Shown here in pieces: positions 1 through 7,790 of a stretch of 64,000 nucleotides of DNA. Position numbers and translations under genes: made by a program. Each line of letters begins with the position of its first letter. Position 1 is the stretch's first letter. The stretch comes from Sphingomonadaceae bacterium (GTDB taxonomy: Bacteria > Pseudomonadota > Alphaproteobacteria > Sphingomonadales > Sphingomonadaceae). The stretch is from contig JADZEQ010000010.1 of assembly GCA_020850455.1 (NCBI GenBank), positions 1 through 64,000 of the forward strand. Direction: 5' to 3'. The notes under the pieces were generated by a model that was given only the letters and a program-made list of their open reading frames with translations, did no database searches and was not told the origin of the DNA.

Positions 1-215
1 GGGGGGAGGCACGTGACCTCAACCTCGCCGAAGGGGCAGATGGCGTCACCCTCTATAATCCCGATGATAATTATCAACGCGTGCGCCACCGCATCTGGGA
101 TTGGGATGAAGACCCGACCCCTGTCGCGCACAGCCCGAGCACGCGGGGAAGCACCCCGCAGGATGCGACGGTTCCCGCCGATGCTGCTGGCGAAGTGGCT
201 GGCCCGCCACGCTAA
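1..215 (+). CDS. TolC-family outer membrane efflux protein, C-terminal end (partial)
   Basis: The gene enters from before the window. Its frame is open from base 3 and ends with TAA at 213-215, leaving about 70 codons. The visible tail contains ARDLNL, then LYNPDDNY and RVRHRIWDWDEDP, followed by a low-complexity Ser/Pro/Ala-rich end. The LY(N/D)P-x-NY-x-RVR pattern is typical of the C-terminus of sphingomonad TolC-type proteins, the outer membrane duct of tripartite efflux pumps and type I secretion. A DUF2497/PopZ gene directly downstream is a common sphingomonad arrangement. Identification rests on a short tail only. Confidence 0.6.
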   Translation, partial: GEARDLNLAEGADGVTLYNPDDNYQRVRHRIWDWDEDPTPVAHSPSTRGSTPQDATVPADAAGEVAGPPR

Positions 216-290
216 GGCGCACAGACGCTTGACCAAAACGTCCCATTGGGGGACAAGCGGCGCCGTGCACAGCGGGGATAGGGTGATTCC

Positions 291-779
291 ATGGGCGATA
301 TGACGCGCGAACCGTCGATGGAGGAGATTCTCTCCTCAATCCGGCGCGTCATTGCGCGCGACGAGGCGCGGATTACCGGGGCAGATGCGGATGATGCAGC
401 GCGGGACAGCGCCGACGCTGTGCCCATGGATGCTGCAAACGACCCGGATGTTGAGGATATTTTGGAATTGACCGCCGAACATGGTGCCCCCCACGAAATA
501 TCTGCGCCCGACGAAACAGCGGGGCAGGATGGCACCGACGCGCTGTTGTCGGCGGACAGCGCCGCCATTTCACGGCAGTCGCTCGACGTATTGAGCCAGA
601 TGGTCAGCAGCGCAGATGCGACGAGCGCACCAATGGCGGGCAATGGTGACATCACCATCCAGCAAATGACCGAAAATCTGCTGCGCCCGATGCTGCGCGA
701 ATGGCTCGACGCGCATCTGCCGCCGCTGGTGGAAACGCTGGTCGCCCGCGAAATCGCCCGCATCACCAACCGCCGCTAA
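291..779 (+). CDS. popZ: DUF2497 protein, PopZ-like polar organizing protein
   Basis: 162 aa. It has the two conserved blocks of the DUF2497/PopZ family: an N-terminal helix MEEILSSIRRVIARDE near residues 10-25 and a C-terminal block LLRPMLREWLDAHLPPLVE near 125-145. Between them is an acidic Asp/Glu/Ala-rich low-complexity stretch, as in Caulobacter PopZ, where it forms the disordered condensate-tuning linker. PopZ assembles a polar network that anchors the ParB-parS centromere and recruits cell-cycle regulators. Sphingomonad members are diverged, so polar function is inferred from the family. It lies 75 bp after the TolC gene and 11 bp before the DUF1489 gene; valS, often next here, is absent. 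Confidence 0.8.
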   Translation: MGDMTREPSMEEILSSIRRVIARDEARITGADADDAARDSADAVPMDAANDPDVEDILELTAEHGAPHEISAPDETAGQDGTDALLSADSAAISRQSLDVLSQMVSSADATSAPMAGNGDITIQQMTENLLRPMLREWLDAHLPPLVETLVAREIARITNRR

Positions 780-789
780 GCGGGGCGGC

Positions 790-1197
790 ATGCCGCTCCA
801 CCTCACCAAAATTGCCTTTGGCTGTCCCAGCCTGCCCTATTTGGCGGAGCGTCTGGCGCTGCGCGGGCGCGAAAATGGCGGGGTGGTGCGGCTCACCACC
901 CGTTATTGCCCCAAACGGGCCGCCGAAATGGCGGGGGGTTCGCTTTACTGGATCATCGCCCACCATATTGTCGCGCGCAGCCCGTTAATCGGCTTTGAAC
1001 CGGCCGAAGGGGGCAAGACCCACATCGTCATCGAAGCGGCGGCGATTGCGGTGCGCCCCCACCCGCGCCGCGCCCACCAAGGGTGGCGTTATCTGGCGGG
1101 AAATGATGCGCCGGTCGACCTCGGCAATCATGCGCTGGCAGGTGACACGCTGCCCGCCGCGTTGGAGGGGGAGTTGGCGGCGCTAGGCCTGATCTGA
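790..1197 (+). CDS. DUF1489 family protein
   Basis: 135 aa conserved alphaproteobacterial protein of unknown function. Recognisable parts are the opening LTKIAFGCPSL, the RLTTRYCPKRAAE block with a conserved Cys, the GSLYWIIAHHIVARSPLIGF block and a C-terminal GWRYLAGNDAP block, all characteristic of DUF1489. No signal peptide or membrane segment is visible, so it is probably cytosolic. It follows the popZ-like gene with an 11-bp gap and is likely co-transcribed. Its last 15 bases overlap the convergent DUF482 gene end. Confidence 0.8.
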   Translation: MPLHLTKIAFGCPSLPYLAERLALRGRENGGVVRLTTRYCPKRAAEMAGGSLYWIIAHHIVARSPLIGFEPAEGGKTHIVIEAAAIAVRPHPRRAHQGWRYLAGNDAPVDLGNHALAGDTLPAALEGELAALGLI

Positions 1198-2310
1198 GGC
1201 TTGCCGATAGGGGGCGTGGCTGGTGAGCCATTCTGCCTCTGCCGCTGCGGCGGGGCGTTCCTGATCGAGGAAATCGGCCACCGCGCGGCGAAAGCCGGGA
1301 TGGGGAATATGGTGCGCCGACCATGTGGCGACAGGCACATAGCCGCGCGCCAATTTATGCGGGCCCTGTGCCCCCGCCTCCACCCGCGCCAGACGATGGG
1401 CAATCGCAAAATCCATCGCCTGATAATAGCAAAGTTCGAAATGAAGCATCGGTATGTCGCGCACCGCGCCCCAATAGCGGCCATATAAAGCATCGCCACC
1501 GATGAAATTGAGCGCGGCGGCAATCGGCGCGCCGTCTTGACAAGCGAGGATGAGGAGGATGCGGTCTGCCATCGTCGCACCCATTTGGTCAAAGGCAGCG
1601 CGGGTCAGATAGGGGCGACCCCATTTGCGCGAGCCCGTATCTTGATAGGCGGCCCAGACCATGTCCCAATGTTCGGGGCGAATGGTATCGCCGCTATAAT
1701 GGCTAATCGCCACCACGCGCTGGGCAGCGGCGCGTTCTTTGCGGATATTTTTGCGCTTGGCCGACGACAGGCTGGCCAGAAAATCGTCAAAATCGCGATA
1801 GCCATGGTTGAACCAATGAAATTGGCTGTCGCGGCGCAGCAACCAACCCGCCGCTTCAAAATGCGCAATTTGGCTGGCATCGACAAAGGTCGCATGCGCC
1901 GATGACAGGCAATGTTGTTCGACCAGCGCCTCAGCCGCCGCGATGAGATCGGCCGCATCGACCGCATTGCCCGCCAGCAACCGTCGCCCCGGCACCGGGG
2001 TAAAGGGGATGGCGAGTTGCAGCTTGGGGTAATATCGCCCGCCCGCCCTTTCCCACGCCTGTGCCCAGCCCTGGTCGAACACATATTCGCCCTGGCTGTG
2101 ATATTTGATGTAGGCGGGGGCGGCGGCGCGCAGCCCGGTGCCATCCTCCAGCACAATCGGCACGCTCTGCCAGCCGCTTTGCCCGCCGACGCTGCCCGAT
2201 GTTTCGAGCGCGCTCAGGAAGGCATGGCAGAGGAAGGGGTCATCGCACCCCGCCAGCGCATCCCAAGCATTCGCATCAATGCTGGCAATGCCCGGTGCGA
2301 TGCGCGCCAT
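1183..2310 (-). CDS. DUF482 / FemAB-like GNAT N-acetyltransferase (peptidogalycan family)
   Basis: 375 aa. The protein matches the DUF482 (COG3146) family, predicted acyltransferases with a FemAB/GNAT fold. Diagnostic segments are DPFLCHAFLSALE near the N-terminus, YIKYHSQGEYVFDQGWAQAW near residues 68-87, YYPKLQLAIPFTPVPGRRLL after it, a Trp/His/Asp-rich FHWFNHGYRDFDDFLASLSSAKRKNIRKER block, and a C-terminal E-x-GAQGPHKLARGY motif. The substrate is unknown. The start lies 5 bp after the RidA-like stop, making it the last gene of a tight reverse operon. It converges on the DUF1489 gene with a 15-bp overlap. Confidence 0.85.
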   Translation of the reverse strand: MARIAPGIASIDANAWDALAGCDDPFLCHAFLSALETSGSVGGQSGWQSVPIVLEDGTGLRAAAPAYIKYHSQGEYVFDQGWAQAWERAGGRYYPKLQLAIPFTPVPGRRLLAGNAVDAADLIAAAEALVEQHCLSSAHATFVDASQIAHFEAAGWLLRRDSQFHWFNHGYRDFDDFLASLSSAKRKNIRKERAAAQRVVAISHYSGDTIRPEHWDMVWAAYQDTGSRKWGRPYLTRAAFDQMGATMADRILLILACQDGAPIAAALNFIGGDALYGRYWGAVRDIPMLHFELCYYQAMDFAIAHRLARVEAGAQGPHKLARGYVPVATWSAHHIPHPGFRRAVADFLDQERPAAAAEAEWLTSHAPYRQASDQA

Positions 2311-2315
2311 TTTGC

Positions 2316-2780
2316 TCAGCGATGCACCTCGACAATCGCATCCACCTCCACCGCCGCGCCCAATGGCAACGTCGGTACACCGACCGCGCTGCGCGCATGG
2401 CGACCAGCATCGCCAAAGGCGAGGATCATCAACTCGGAAGTTCCGTTAGCCACCTGTGGTTGCTGGGTGAAATCGGCAGTCGAATTGATGAAGGCCCCCA
2501 ATTTGACGATACGCTTGACGCGCGCCAAATCACCCAAGGCCGCTTTCATCTGGGCGATCAAGAACAAACCACAGCTCTGCGCTGCCGCCATACCGGCGGC
2601 CACATCCATATCTTCGCCCAAACGACCCTTGATAATCGCGCCATCCGCCTGACAGACCTGCCCTGAAATATAGAGCATATCCCCCGCCAAAACGGTTGGG
2701 ACATAAGCGGCAATCGGCGCACCGAGGGTGGGAAGTTGGTGTCCGGCGGCGGCCAGACGGGATTCGACGCTATCGGTCAT
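2316..2780 (-). CDS. RidA-family protein (YjgF/YER057c/UK114)
   Basis: 154 aa. The RidA fold is shown by MLYISGQVCQADG near residues 35-47, the central CGLFLIAQMKAALGDLARVKRIVKL helix-strand, and the tail ending AAVEVDAIVEV. Canonical RidA is a reactive enamine/imine deaminase carrying a C-terminal Arg followed by acidic/Glu residues. This is the longer subgroup seen as a RidA family protein in alphaproteobacteria; RSAVGVPTLPLGAAVEVDAIVEV carries the R-S-A-V-G and VEV-x-A signature. The ATG at 2780 overlaps the HAD stop by four bases (ATGA), so translational coupling is likely. Confidence 0.9.
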   Translation of the reverse strand: MTDSVESRLAAAGHQLPTLGAPIAAYVPTVLAGDMLYISGQVCQADGAIIKGRLGEDMDVAAGMAAAQSCGLFLIAQMKAALGDLARVKRIVKLGAFINSTADFTQQPQVANGTSELMILAFGDAGRHARSAVGVPTLPLGAAVEVDAIVEVHR

Positions 2781-3427
2781 ATGTGCGGTTCCTTTGCGAT
2801 AATCGGCGCACCTTGCGCCTGTGCCAAAATCTGGTTGATCCATAGGTGCGCCTCTGCCCAGTCGTCGATACGCGCATGGGCATGGCGCGCGGTGGGGATT
2901 TTGTCGGCAATCGCCGGTTCGGCGACCATATGCAGCCGCCATGCATCCGGCGCATGTTCGGCAACCGACGCATGATGCTGGGGCAGATCGTCGACAAAAA
3001 TGGTCAGGGTCGGCGCATATTGGGCAACAAGATCGGCGAGCGGCGGCCCCTTTGGCCCGCGATTGCCAACCACCGGATAATCCATCCCCGCCGCGATAAT
3101 CTGCTGGCGGCGGGCGGGCTGGTGCCCATCCCCCACATTGGTAAGGATGACGATATCGGCGTGGCCAGCAAGGTCGGTGAGCGCCGCCGCCGCCCCGGCC
3201 ACCGCATATTGGCGGTGCATTTCGCGCGCGAAAAAGCCGTCGAGCAGCGGCCAAACCTCCATCGGCGGGACGACTTCGCCATTGTCGATCCGCGTCAACG
3301 CCCCGGCAAAATTGGTATTTTCGAGCTGAAAGTGGATGCCATGGTCCGCCGCCAGCCAGTCGCCAAAGGGGACGACCATGTGCATCAGCACCTCGTCGCA
3401 ATCGCAGATGATAAGCGGGCGGGCCAT
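2777..3427 (-). CDS. HAD-superfamily hydrolase
   Basis: 216 aa. A HAD motif I is seen as ICDCDEVLMH (DxDE in place of DxD) near residues 7-16, motif II as VILTNVGDG near 93-101, a conserved Lys in NRGPKGPPL near 125, and an acidic motif IV in TIFVDDLPQHH. This is a small phosphatase/dehalogenase-type fold; substrate unknown. The chosen ATG overlaps the DUF3572 stop (TGATG); an in-frame TTG one codon upstream is less likely. It is co-transcribed with the RidA-like and DUF482 genes. Confidence 0.8.
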   Translation of the reverse strand: MARPLIICDCDEVLMHMVVPFGDWLAADHGIHFQLENTNFAGALTRIDNGEVVPPMEVWPLLDGFFAREMHRQYAVAGAAAALTDLAGHADIVILTNVGDGHQPARRQQIIAAGMDYPVVGNRGPKGPPLADLVAQYAPTLTIFVDDLPQHHASVAEHAPDAWRLHMVAEPAIADKIPTARHAHARIDDWAEAHLWINQILAQAQGAPIIAKEPHI

Positions 3428-3690
3428 CAAACCGCCCTTGCCGCTGCGGCGAGCATCGCCGGGTCGACCGCCAGTGCGTCGGCACAGGCGATCAAATCCC
3501 CCTCATGCCCCAAAAGAAAGCCGCCGATGGCGCCGAGCGTCGCCGGGCTTTCAATCGTCGCGCGCAAATGGCCTGCGTCCATGCCGGTCAGCGCCAGCAA
3601 CCGGTCGGCACGCGCATCGTCCGCCAAAATCCATGCGAGCGCGCCAAATATCAGCGTCGCTGCATCTGCCATATCGTCCATTGCTTGCAT
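3427..3690 (-). CDS. DUF3572 domain protein
   Basis: 87 aa, mostly helical, with ALAWILADDARADRLLALTGM near residues 17-37 and GAIGGFLLGHEGDLIACADAL near 54-74. This is the DUF3572 pattern of small alphaproteobacterial proteins that sit next to divK. Function is unknown. It is the first gene of a four-gene reverse operon (DUF3572, HAD, RidA-like, DUF482) and is divergent from divK, with about 106 bp between the two start codons that must hold both promoters. Confidence 0.8.
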   Translation of the reverse strand: MQAMDDMADAATLIFGALAWILADDARADRLLALTGMDAGHLRATIESPATLGAIGGFLLGHEGDLIACADALAVDPAMLAAAARAV

Positions 3691-3796
3691 TTATCGTCGC
3701 AACCAGAATATTTGTCTTGGACTTGGCTTTGGCCTATGGGCTGCCCAGCGGCAAGCCTTTGTCCGCCAATATGTCGATAAAGGGGGTTCGCCAGCG

Positions 3797-4186
3797 ATGA
3801 CCGATGCGGCCGAAAATGCCAAAAGCACGGTAATGGTCGTCGAGGATAATGAACTGAACCTGCGGTTGTTTTGCGATTTACTGACGACGCAGGGGATGAC
3901 CCCAGTGCCGGTCAATGACGGGCGCGATGTGATGCAACGGGCGCGGGATGTGCGCCCGCAACTTATCATCATGGACATACAATTGCCGCATGTCAGCGGG
4001 CTGGAATTGATTGCGACTCTGAAAGAAGAGCCGGATTTTGCCGCCGTGCCGATCTTGGCAGTTACCGCCTATGCCGGGCGGGAGGATGAGGCGCGGATCC
4101 GCGCCGCCGGGGCCGAAGCCTATATCGCCAAGCCGATTTCGGTGATGCGCTTTATCGAAGCGGTGGGGCAATTGCTGCCCGCCTGA
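3797..4186 (+). CDS. divK: DivK-type single-domain response regulator
   Basis: 129 aa, a lone receiver domain with no output domain. The acidic pocket E16-D17, phospho-acceptor D60 (in IIMDIQLP), switch Thr90 and Lys112 (in AKPI) are all present. DivK is the essential cell-cycle response regulator of alphaproteobacteria, phosphorylated by DivJ and dephosphorylated by PleC, and it controls the DivL-CckA-CtrA pathway. The DUF3572 gene on the opposite strand is the usual divK neighbour; pleD, often downstream, is absent here and a convergent rpmG follows. The ATG at 3797 was chosen because the alignment with DivK begins there. Confidence 0.88.
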   Translation: MTDAAENAKSTVMVVEDNELNLRLFCDLLTTQGMTPVPVNDGRDVMQRARDVRPQLIIMDIQLPHVSGLELIATLKEEPDFAAVPILAVTAYAGREDEARIRAAGAEAYIAKPISVMRFIEAVGQLLPA

Positions 4187-4281
4187 GCCATTTTCTTTGC
4201 CCAAAGCAAAAGCGCGACGTTTGCCACGCCGCGCCGCCGCCACATCAGCACCAAATCACTGCCCCAGCGGGGCAGGCAGGC

Positions 4282-4449
4282 TCATTTAATCTTGGCTTCC
4301 TTGAACTCGACATGCTTGCGCACGACGGGGTCATATTTGCGCATCGACATTTTTTCGGTCTGGGTGCGCGGATTTTTCTTTGTGACATAGAAAAAGCCAG
4401 TGTCAGCACTGCTGACCAGACGAATTTTGACGGTGGTCGGCTTTGCCAT
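4282..4449 (-). CDS. rpmG: 50S ribosomal protein L33
   Basis: 55 aa, the standard length for the zinc-free (C-minus) L33 form: [20 protein letters not shown], then [13 protein letters not shown] and [14 protein letters not shown]. The CxxC pairs of the zinc-binding form are absent. It stands alone on the reverse strand, convergent with divK. Its leader contains a terminator-like hairpin 31-64 bases upstream of the ATG (see separate entry). Confidence 0.97.
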   Translation of the reverse strand: MAKPTTVKIRLVSSADTGFFYVTKKNPRTQTEKMSMRKYDPVVRKHVEFKEAKIK

Positions 4450-4479
4450 GACCCGTTTCCTGCCTCTAATTTGCGAATC

Positions 4480-4513
4480 AAAATAAAAGGGGCGGCAAAT
4501 TGCGTTGCCGCCC
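4480..4513 (-). terminator. terminator-like hairpin in the rpmG leader (possible attenuator)
   Basis: On the reverse strand a perfect 9-bp stem GGGCGGCAA / TTGCCGCCC (4505-4513 with 4490-4498, loop of six) is followed by CCTTTTATTT. This is the form of a Rho-independent terminator, but it lies between rpmG and any promoter upstream of it, and no reverse-strand gene precedes it. It may attenuate rpmG transcription. A TTGACA -35-like hexamer lies further upstream at 4549-4554, without a good -10. Confidence 0.5.
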
Positions 4514-4600
4514 GTTCGGTGCGGGCCACTGCGACAATATGCGCGCTTTGTCAAGCGCCGGGGCACCGCGATGGTTGCTGAACCACGGCTAAATATAGGC

Positions 4601-4616
4601 TTAGCGCCTTGTTAAC
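4601..4616 (+). promoter_or_regulatory. candidate CtrA box
   Basis: TTAG-N7-TTAAC, one mismatch from the CtrA consensus TTAA-N7-TTAAC. It lies about 90 bp upstream of the 106-aa gene at 4707 and about 150 bp upstream of rpmG on the other strand. DivK in the same window means the CtrA pathway is expected in this organism. Confidence 0.4.
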
Positions 4617-4706
4617 GATTTTGGGCGCAGCATATGCCTGTTCCGGCGCGCCATGCCACGGGGCAGGCGCGGGGTCGGGGCTGATGAAGTACCGGGGTAT
4701 TGCGCC

Positions 4707-5027
4707 ATGATGACCGAAGTTCGCGCCGCACGCATTCGTGATGAACTGCACCGCCGTATCGCCATATTGGCAGAGGGGCGGGGGCAATATTCGCCGCGCC
4801 AATTGGTGGAGGCGGTCGATGCCATCCGCGCTTTTGCTGCCGACAGCGGCTTTGCGGCGGTTTCCTGCATCGCGGCCAAGCTCGAATCGGCGTTGGCGCG
4901 GGACATCGCCGGGCCGACCCTGCTCTGCTATCTCGACGCCATCGACGATGCCGTAAAGCTCGAACCGATGCGCGGTTCTGCCCAGCAAAGCCTGCTCGCC
5001 TCCGTCGCTTTGCGCGTCGGCATGTAA
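4707..5027 (+). CDS. conserved hypothetical protein, 106 aa, alpha-helical
   Basis: Not recognised. The protein has no signal peptide, membrane segment or Cys/His metal motif. It is predicted to be almost wholly helical, with Ala/Leu/Arg-rich amphipathic stretches (RIRDELHRRIAILAEG, then QLVEAVDAIRAFAAD, then LCYLDAIDDAVKLEPM). The ATG at 4707 is preferred over an in-frame upstream start because a GGGG sequence lies 9 bp before it; a second ATG follows immediately. A candidate CtrA box lies about 90 bp upstream. Codon use matches the neighbours. It could be a small regulatory or adaptor protein, but that is a guess. Confidence 0.6.
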   Translation: MMTEVRAARIRDELHRRIAILAEGRGQYSPRQLVEAVDAIRAFAADSGFAAVSCIAAKLESALARDIAGPTLLCYLDAIDDAVKLEPMRGSAQQSLLASVALRVGM

Positions 5028-5080
5028 AGCACCGCCCAATTATCCGTGACCTTTTTATGATGAGTCGCCATGGTTGATCC

Positions 5081-5641
5081 ATGCTGACCGCCGCGCTGCT
5101 CACCAGTTTGATCGCCTGTTTCGCCGCCGCCTTTGGCGGGCGTTGGGCGCGGCTCGCTGCCTGCACACCGTCCGGCAGCGCGTTGCACCACATACCCGCG
5201 CTGATCACCGCGCTGATTGCCGCCGCAATCGCCGCCTATGCGGGGGCAATGCTCGCCGCGCAATTTCCGCCGCGCCCGATGTTATTGTTGAGCGCGATGG
5301 CGCTGGGCTTTGCTGCCTTGCCGCTGTTCTGGCGCATCCGCCCGGTTGATGCGGCAGCCCAAAGCGCGATGGGGCGGCCCATGCATGCGGCCATATTGCT
5401 CGCCGCCGCGATGTGGGGGGATGGTGCGCACTTCGTCATCCTTGCGCTCGCGGCCTGGACACAGGGTTTTTGGCTCGCGGCAATTGGGGGCTTTGCGGGT
5501 ATTTTGGCGGCATGGGGGGCGACACGCTGGCTCAGCGATGCTTTTACCCGCTGGCTCTACCCCGCGCGGCTGGTGCTCGCCGCGCTCCTCCTCCTCGCAG
5601 CGATGCTCGCGGCGATGCGCGCGCTCGCCAGTCCCTATTAA
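5081..5641 (+). CDS. TMEM165/GDT1-like membrane protein, degenerate
   Basis: 186 aa with about five or six hydrophobic segments. The layout follows the GDT1/UPF0016 family of cation/proton exchangers, two repeats of three helices each containing E-x-GD-(K/R)-(T/S). The second motif here reads MWGDGAHFVILALAAW (near residues 110-125), keeping GD but replacing Glu with Trp and Lys-Thr with Gly-Ala. The first repeat region reads AAAFGGRWARLAA, with both acidic residues lost. Ion transport by the classical mechanism is therefore doubtful. It begins 53 bp after the 106-aa gene. Confidence 0.6.
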   Translation: MLTAALLTSLIACFAAAFGGRWARLAACTPSGSALHHIPALITALIAAAIAAYAGAMLAAQFPPRPMLLLSAMALGFAALPLFWRIRPVDAAAQSAMGRPMHAAILLAAAMWGDGAHFVILALAAWTQGFWLAAIGGFAGILAAWGATRWLSDAFTRWLYPARLVLAALLLLAAMLAAMRALASPY

Positions 5642-5752
5642 AGCTATTTGTGATTTTGGTCATCGCCGATTCAGCCAGATTACACTAGCAACCGCGCCCA
5701 CGCCTGCTAGCATGATGGCAATGCCGTGGGGCGGAATATACAGGGGACAAAT

Positions 5753-6703
5753 ATGCTGAAATCTTCGATGCTAGCTGGCACTGCACTCGCGGCGATGTTG
5801 GCGATTGCGTCACCAGTCACGGCGGCGCGGGGCGACAATGCAACCCCGCAACCGATTAATTTTGGGCAGACCGTCCATGGCAGCGTCAGCGCGCCGGGTA
5901 CAGATGGGTCGCAATGCACGCCCGAAGGGCCGGGTGCGCGACGCTATAGCTTCCATGCAGAGGCGGGGACACGCATTGACGTGCGGCTGACCGCCGATGA
6001 TTTCGACACAATGGTCGAAATTGGCCGGATGGATGGCTGCAATTTTGTATCGCTGGGCAGCAATGATGATGGCGGTGGCGAAGATGGGCTGAACAGCCAT
6101 TTGATCGGCCGCATTCCAACCACCGGCGATTATATCATTCGCGCAACCAGCTTTGACGGGGAAAGCGCGGGGGATTTTGAACTGACGCTAACCCGCCTGC
6201 CCGCACTGCGCGAACCCGACGCACCCGTCGCCCTTAGCCTCGACCAAAAGGTCGAAGGCCGTTTTACCGGCGATGAAGCGACGATGCCCGACAATGCCGG
6301 ACTCGGCGGCTTATTCTCGGCTGTTGCTGCGAGCGCAGAGGAAACCTCCATCGTCGAATCGGGTCGTCCCTATCGCCTCTATTCGCTGTCGGGCGAGGCG
6401 GGGCAAAGCTTCCTGATCAAACTCGATTCGGATGAATTTGATTCCTACCTCGAAGTCGGGGTGGATTCGCCGCTTGGTTTTTCGGTGGCGGCATCCAATG
6501 ACGATGGGCCGGGCGACAATGATGGGCTGAACAGCCGTTTGATCGTCACCTTTGCGCATGCTGGCACCTTGCTGGTGCGCGTCAGCCCCTATAGCAATGC
6601 AACCGGCGCCTATACGCTCCATGTCGTCAACCCACCATCGGCAGAGGAGGCGGCGGCAGAGGCAGCGGACGCTGCAGCACCCGCCGACGAACCGGCGAAA
6701 TAG
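5753..6703 (+). CDS. secreted protein with two PPC (pre-peptidase C-terminal) domains
   Basis: 316 aa with an N-terminal signal peptide (MLKSSMLAGTALAAMLAIAS, cleavage near PVTAA). Two related beta-sandwich repeats follow, each with the PPC features GTRIDVRLTADDFDTMVEIGR ... SNDDGGGEDGLNSHLIGRIPTTGDYIIRATSF, and again LIKLDSDEFDSYLEVG ... SNDDGPGDNDGLNSRLIVTF. Such domains usually accompany secreted peptidases, but no catalytic domain is present. The C-terminus is Ala/Glu-rich. The internal ATG at 5753 is chosen for the ribosome site GGGGA and the clean signal sequence. A 13-bp-stem terminator follows. Confidence 0.75.
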   Translation: MLKSSMLAGTALAAMLAIASPVTAARGDNATPQPINFGQTVHGSVSAPGTDGSQCTPEGPGARRYSFHAEAGTRIDVRLTADDFDTMVEIGRMDGCNFVSLGSNDDGGGEDGLNSHLIGRIPTTGDYIIRATSFDGESAGDFELTLTRLPALREPDAPVALSLDQKVEGRFTGDEATMPDNAGLGGLFSAVAASAEETSIVESGRPYRLYSLSGEAGQSFLIKLDSDEFDSYLEVGVDSPLGFSVAASNDDGPGDNDGLNSRLIVTFAHAGTLLVRVSPYSNATGAYTLHVVNPPSAEEAAAEAADAAAPADEPAK

Positions 6704-6735
6704 GGCTGACATAGAGCACGAAATAGGCGCAACGA

Positions 6736-6770
6736 AAAAGGCCCGGAAAGTCGAACCTTCCGGGCCTTTT
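6736..6770. terminator. bidirectional Rho-independent terminator
   Basis: Perfect 13-bp stem AAAAGGCCCGGAA / TTCCGGGCCTTTT with a nine-base loop. It lies between the convergent PPC-domain gene and the cold-shock gene and has A/T runs on both sides, so it can serve both strands. Confidence 0.88.
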
Positions 6771-6789
6771 GCTATGCGTTGACGACTAT

Positions 6790-7575
6790 TTAGTCGGCAG
6801 CGGCCAGATTGACCGCCGAATATTTGCCGCGATCATCCACTTCTATGTCAAAGGCAACACGGTCACCTTCGTTCAGCGCGTGGAAACCGGCGCGTTCAAC
6901 TGCCGAGATATGGACAAAGCAATCCGCCCCGCCATCATCGCGGCAGATAAAGCCGAAACCCTTGGACGGGTTGAAGAATTTGACATTGCCGGTGGTGCGT
7001 TCGCCGGTCAGCTGACGCCGCGCCCGCGCCGGGCGTTCGCCTTGCTGCTGCTGCGGACCATCCAGCGGCAGATGCTCGCCGGTAATCTTGATGTCGGTCG
7101 CCGAAATGCGCCCGTTGCGATCCACCAGCGTGAAAGCCAGCGTCTGGCCAGAGGCCAAACCTTCGAGCCCGGCCTGTTCGACGGCGGAGATGTGGACGAA
7201 AATATCTTCGCCGCCATCATCGCGTGCGACAAAGCCAAAACCCTTGGACGCGTTAAAGAATTTTACGCTGCCAGTGCCTTCGCCAACAATCTGTGCGGGC
7301 ATTTGCGGGCGCGGGCCACGCGAAAAACCGCCGCCGCCCCCGCGGTCACCACCGCCGAAGCCGCCACGATCGCCACCGCCAAAGCCGCCGCCGCGCGGCG
7401 AACCATAGCCGCCACCGCCGCCGCGTGGAGCGCCATAGCCGCCGCCGCCAAAGCCGCCGCTGCGTTCACCGCCGCCGCCTGCCGAGCCATAGAAATCCGG
7501 TTCGAATTCGTCCCGACGACCACGTCCGCGCCGTTCACCCTTGCCGCCACCGCGGCGTTCCCGATCAAAACTCAT
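6790..7575 (-). CDS. double cold-shock-domain protein with Gly/Arg-rich N-terminal tail
   Basis: 261 aa. Residues 1-90 are a disordered tail dominated by Gly, Arg, Phe and Tyr, with repeated RGG, GGYG, GFGGGDRGG units. Two cold-shock domains follow: the first at about 100-165 (RNP1 KGFGFV 111-116, RNP2 IFVHIS 125-130), the second at about 194-259 (KGFGFI 205-210, CFVHIS 219-224). The linker contains QQQQ and an Arg-rich RPARARRQ. Two-domain cold-shock proteins are usual in alphaproteobacteria and bind single-stranded RNA and DNA; the long RGG-like tail is not. It is divergent from rnd, with a 215-bp leader region. Confidence 0.88.
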   Translation of the reverse strand: MSFDRERRGGGKGERRGRGRRDEFEPDFYGSAGGGGERSGGFGGGGYGAPRGGGGGYGSPRGGGFGGGDRGGFGGGDRGGGGGFSRGPRPQMPAQIVGEGTGSVKFFNASKGFGFVARDDGGEDIFVHISAVEQAGLEGLASGQTLAFTLVDRNGRISATDIKITGEHLPLDGPQQQQGERPARARRQLTGERTTGNVKFFNPSKGFGFICRDDGGADCFVHISAVERAGFHALNEGDRVAFDIEVDDRGKYSAVNLAAAD

Positions 7576-7790
7576 ATATTTAAGACAACTCGCTGGTCCG
7601 CCACCAATTCTAAATGGCTAACCGCTCTGAACGGACGAGAGCATGGTTCACCGAGTCGGCGCAGTACCCGCCGACCATCGGCGTCCATAGCGCAATTATG
7701 AATATGCGCGAACAAAAAAGCACCAAATGGCTGGGACAGGCAAATTGCGCCGCCTTGAGGCTGCGCCCCATCTGCCCTAGAGGGGGCAAT

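Noticed and set aside
2846-4186. Long forward open frame covering the DUF3572 and HAD genes
   Set aside because: Only the last 129 codons (divK from 3797) match a family; the rest is antisense to the well-supported reverse operon.
6769-7701. Forward open frame opposite the cold-shock gene
   Set aside because: Composition is Ala/Thr-rich from the antisense of Gly/Arg codons; the cold-shock domains on the other strand are unmistakable.
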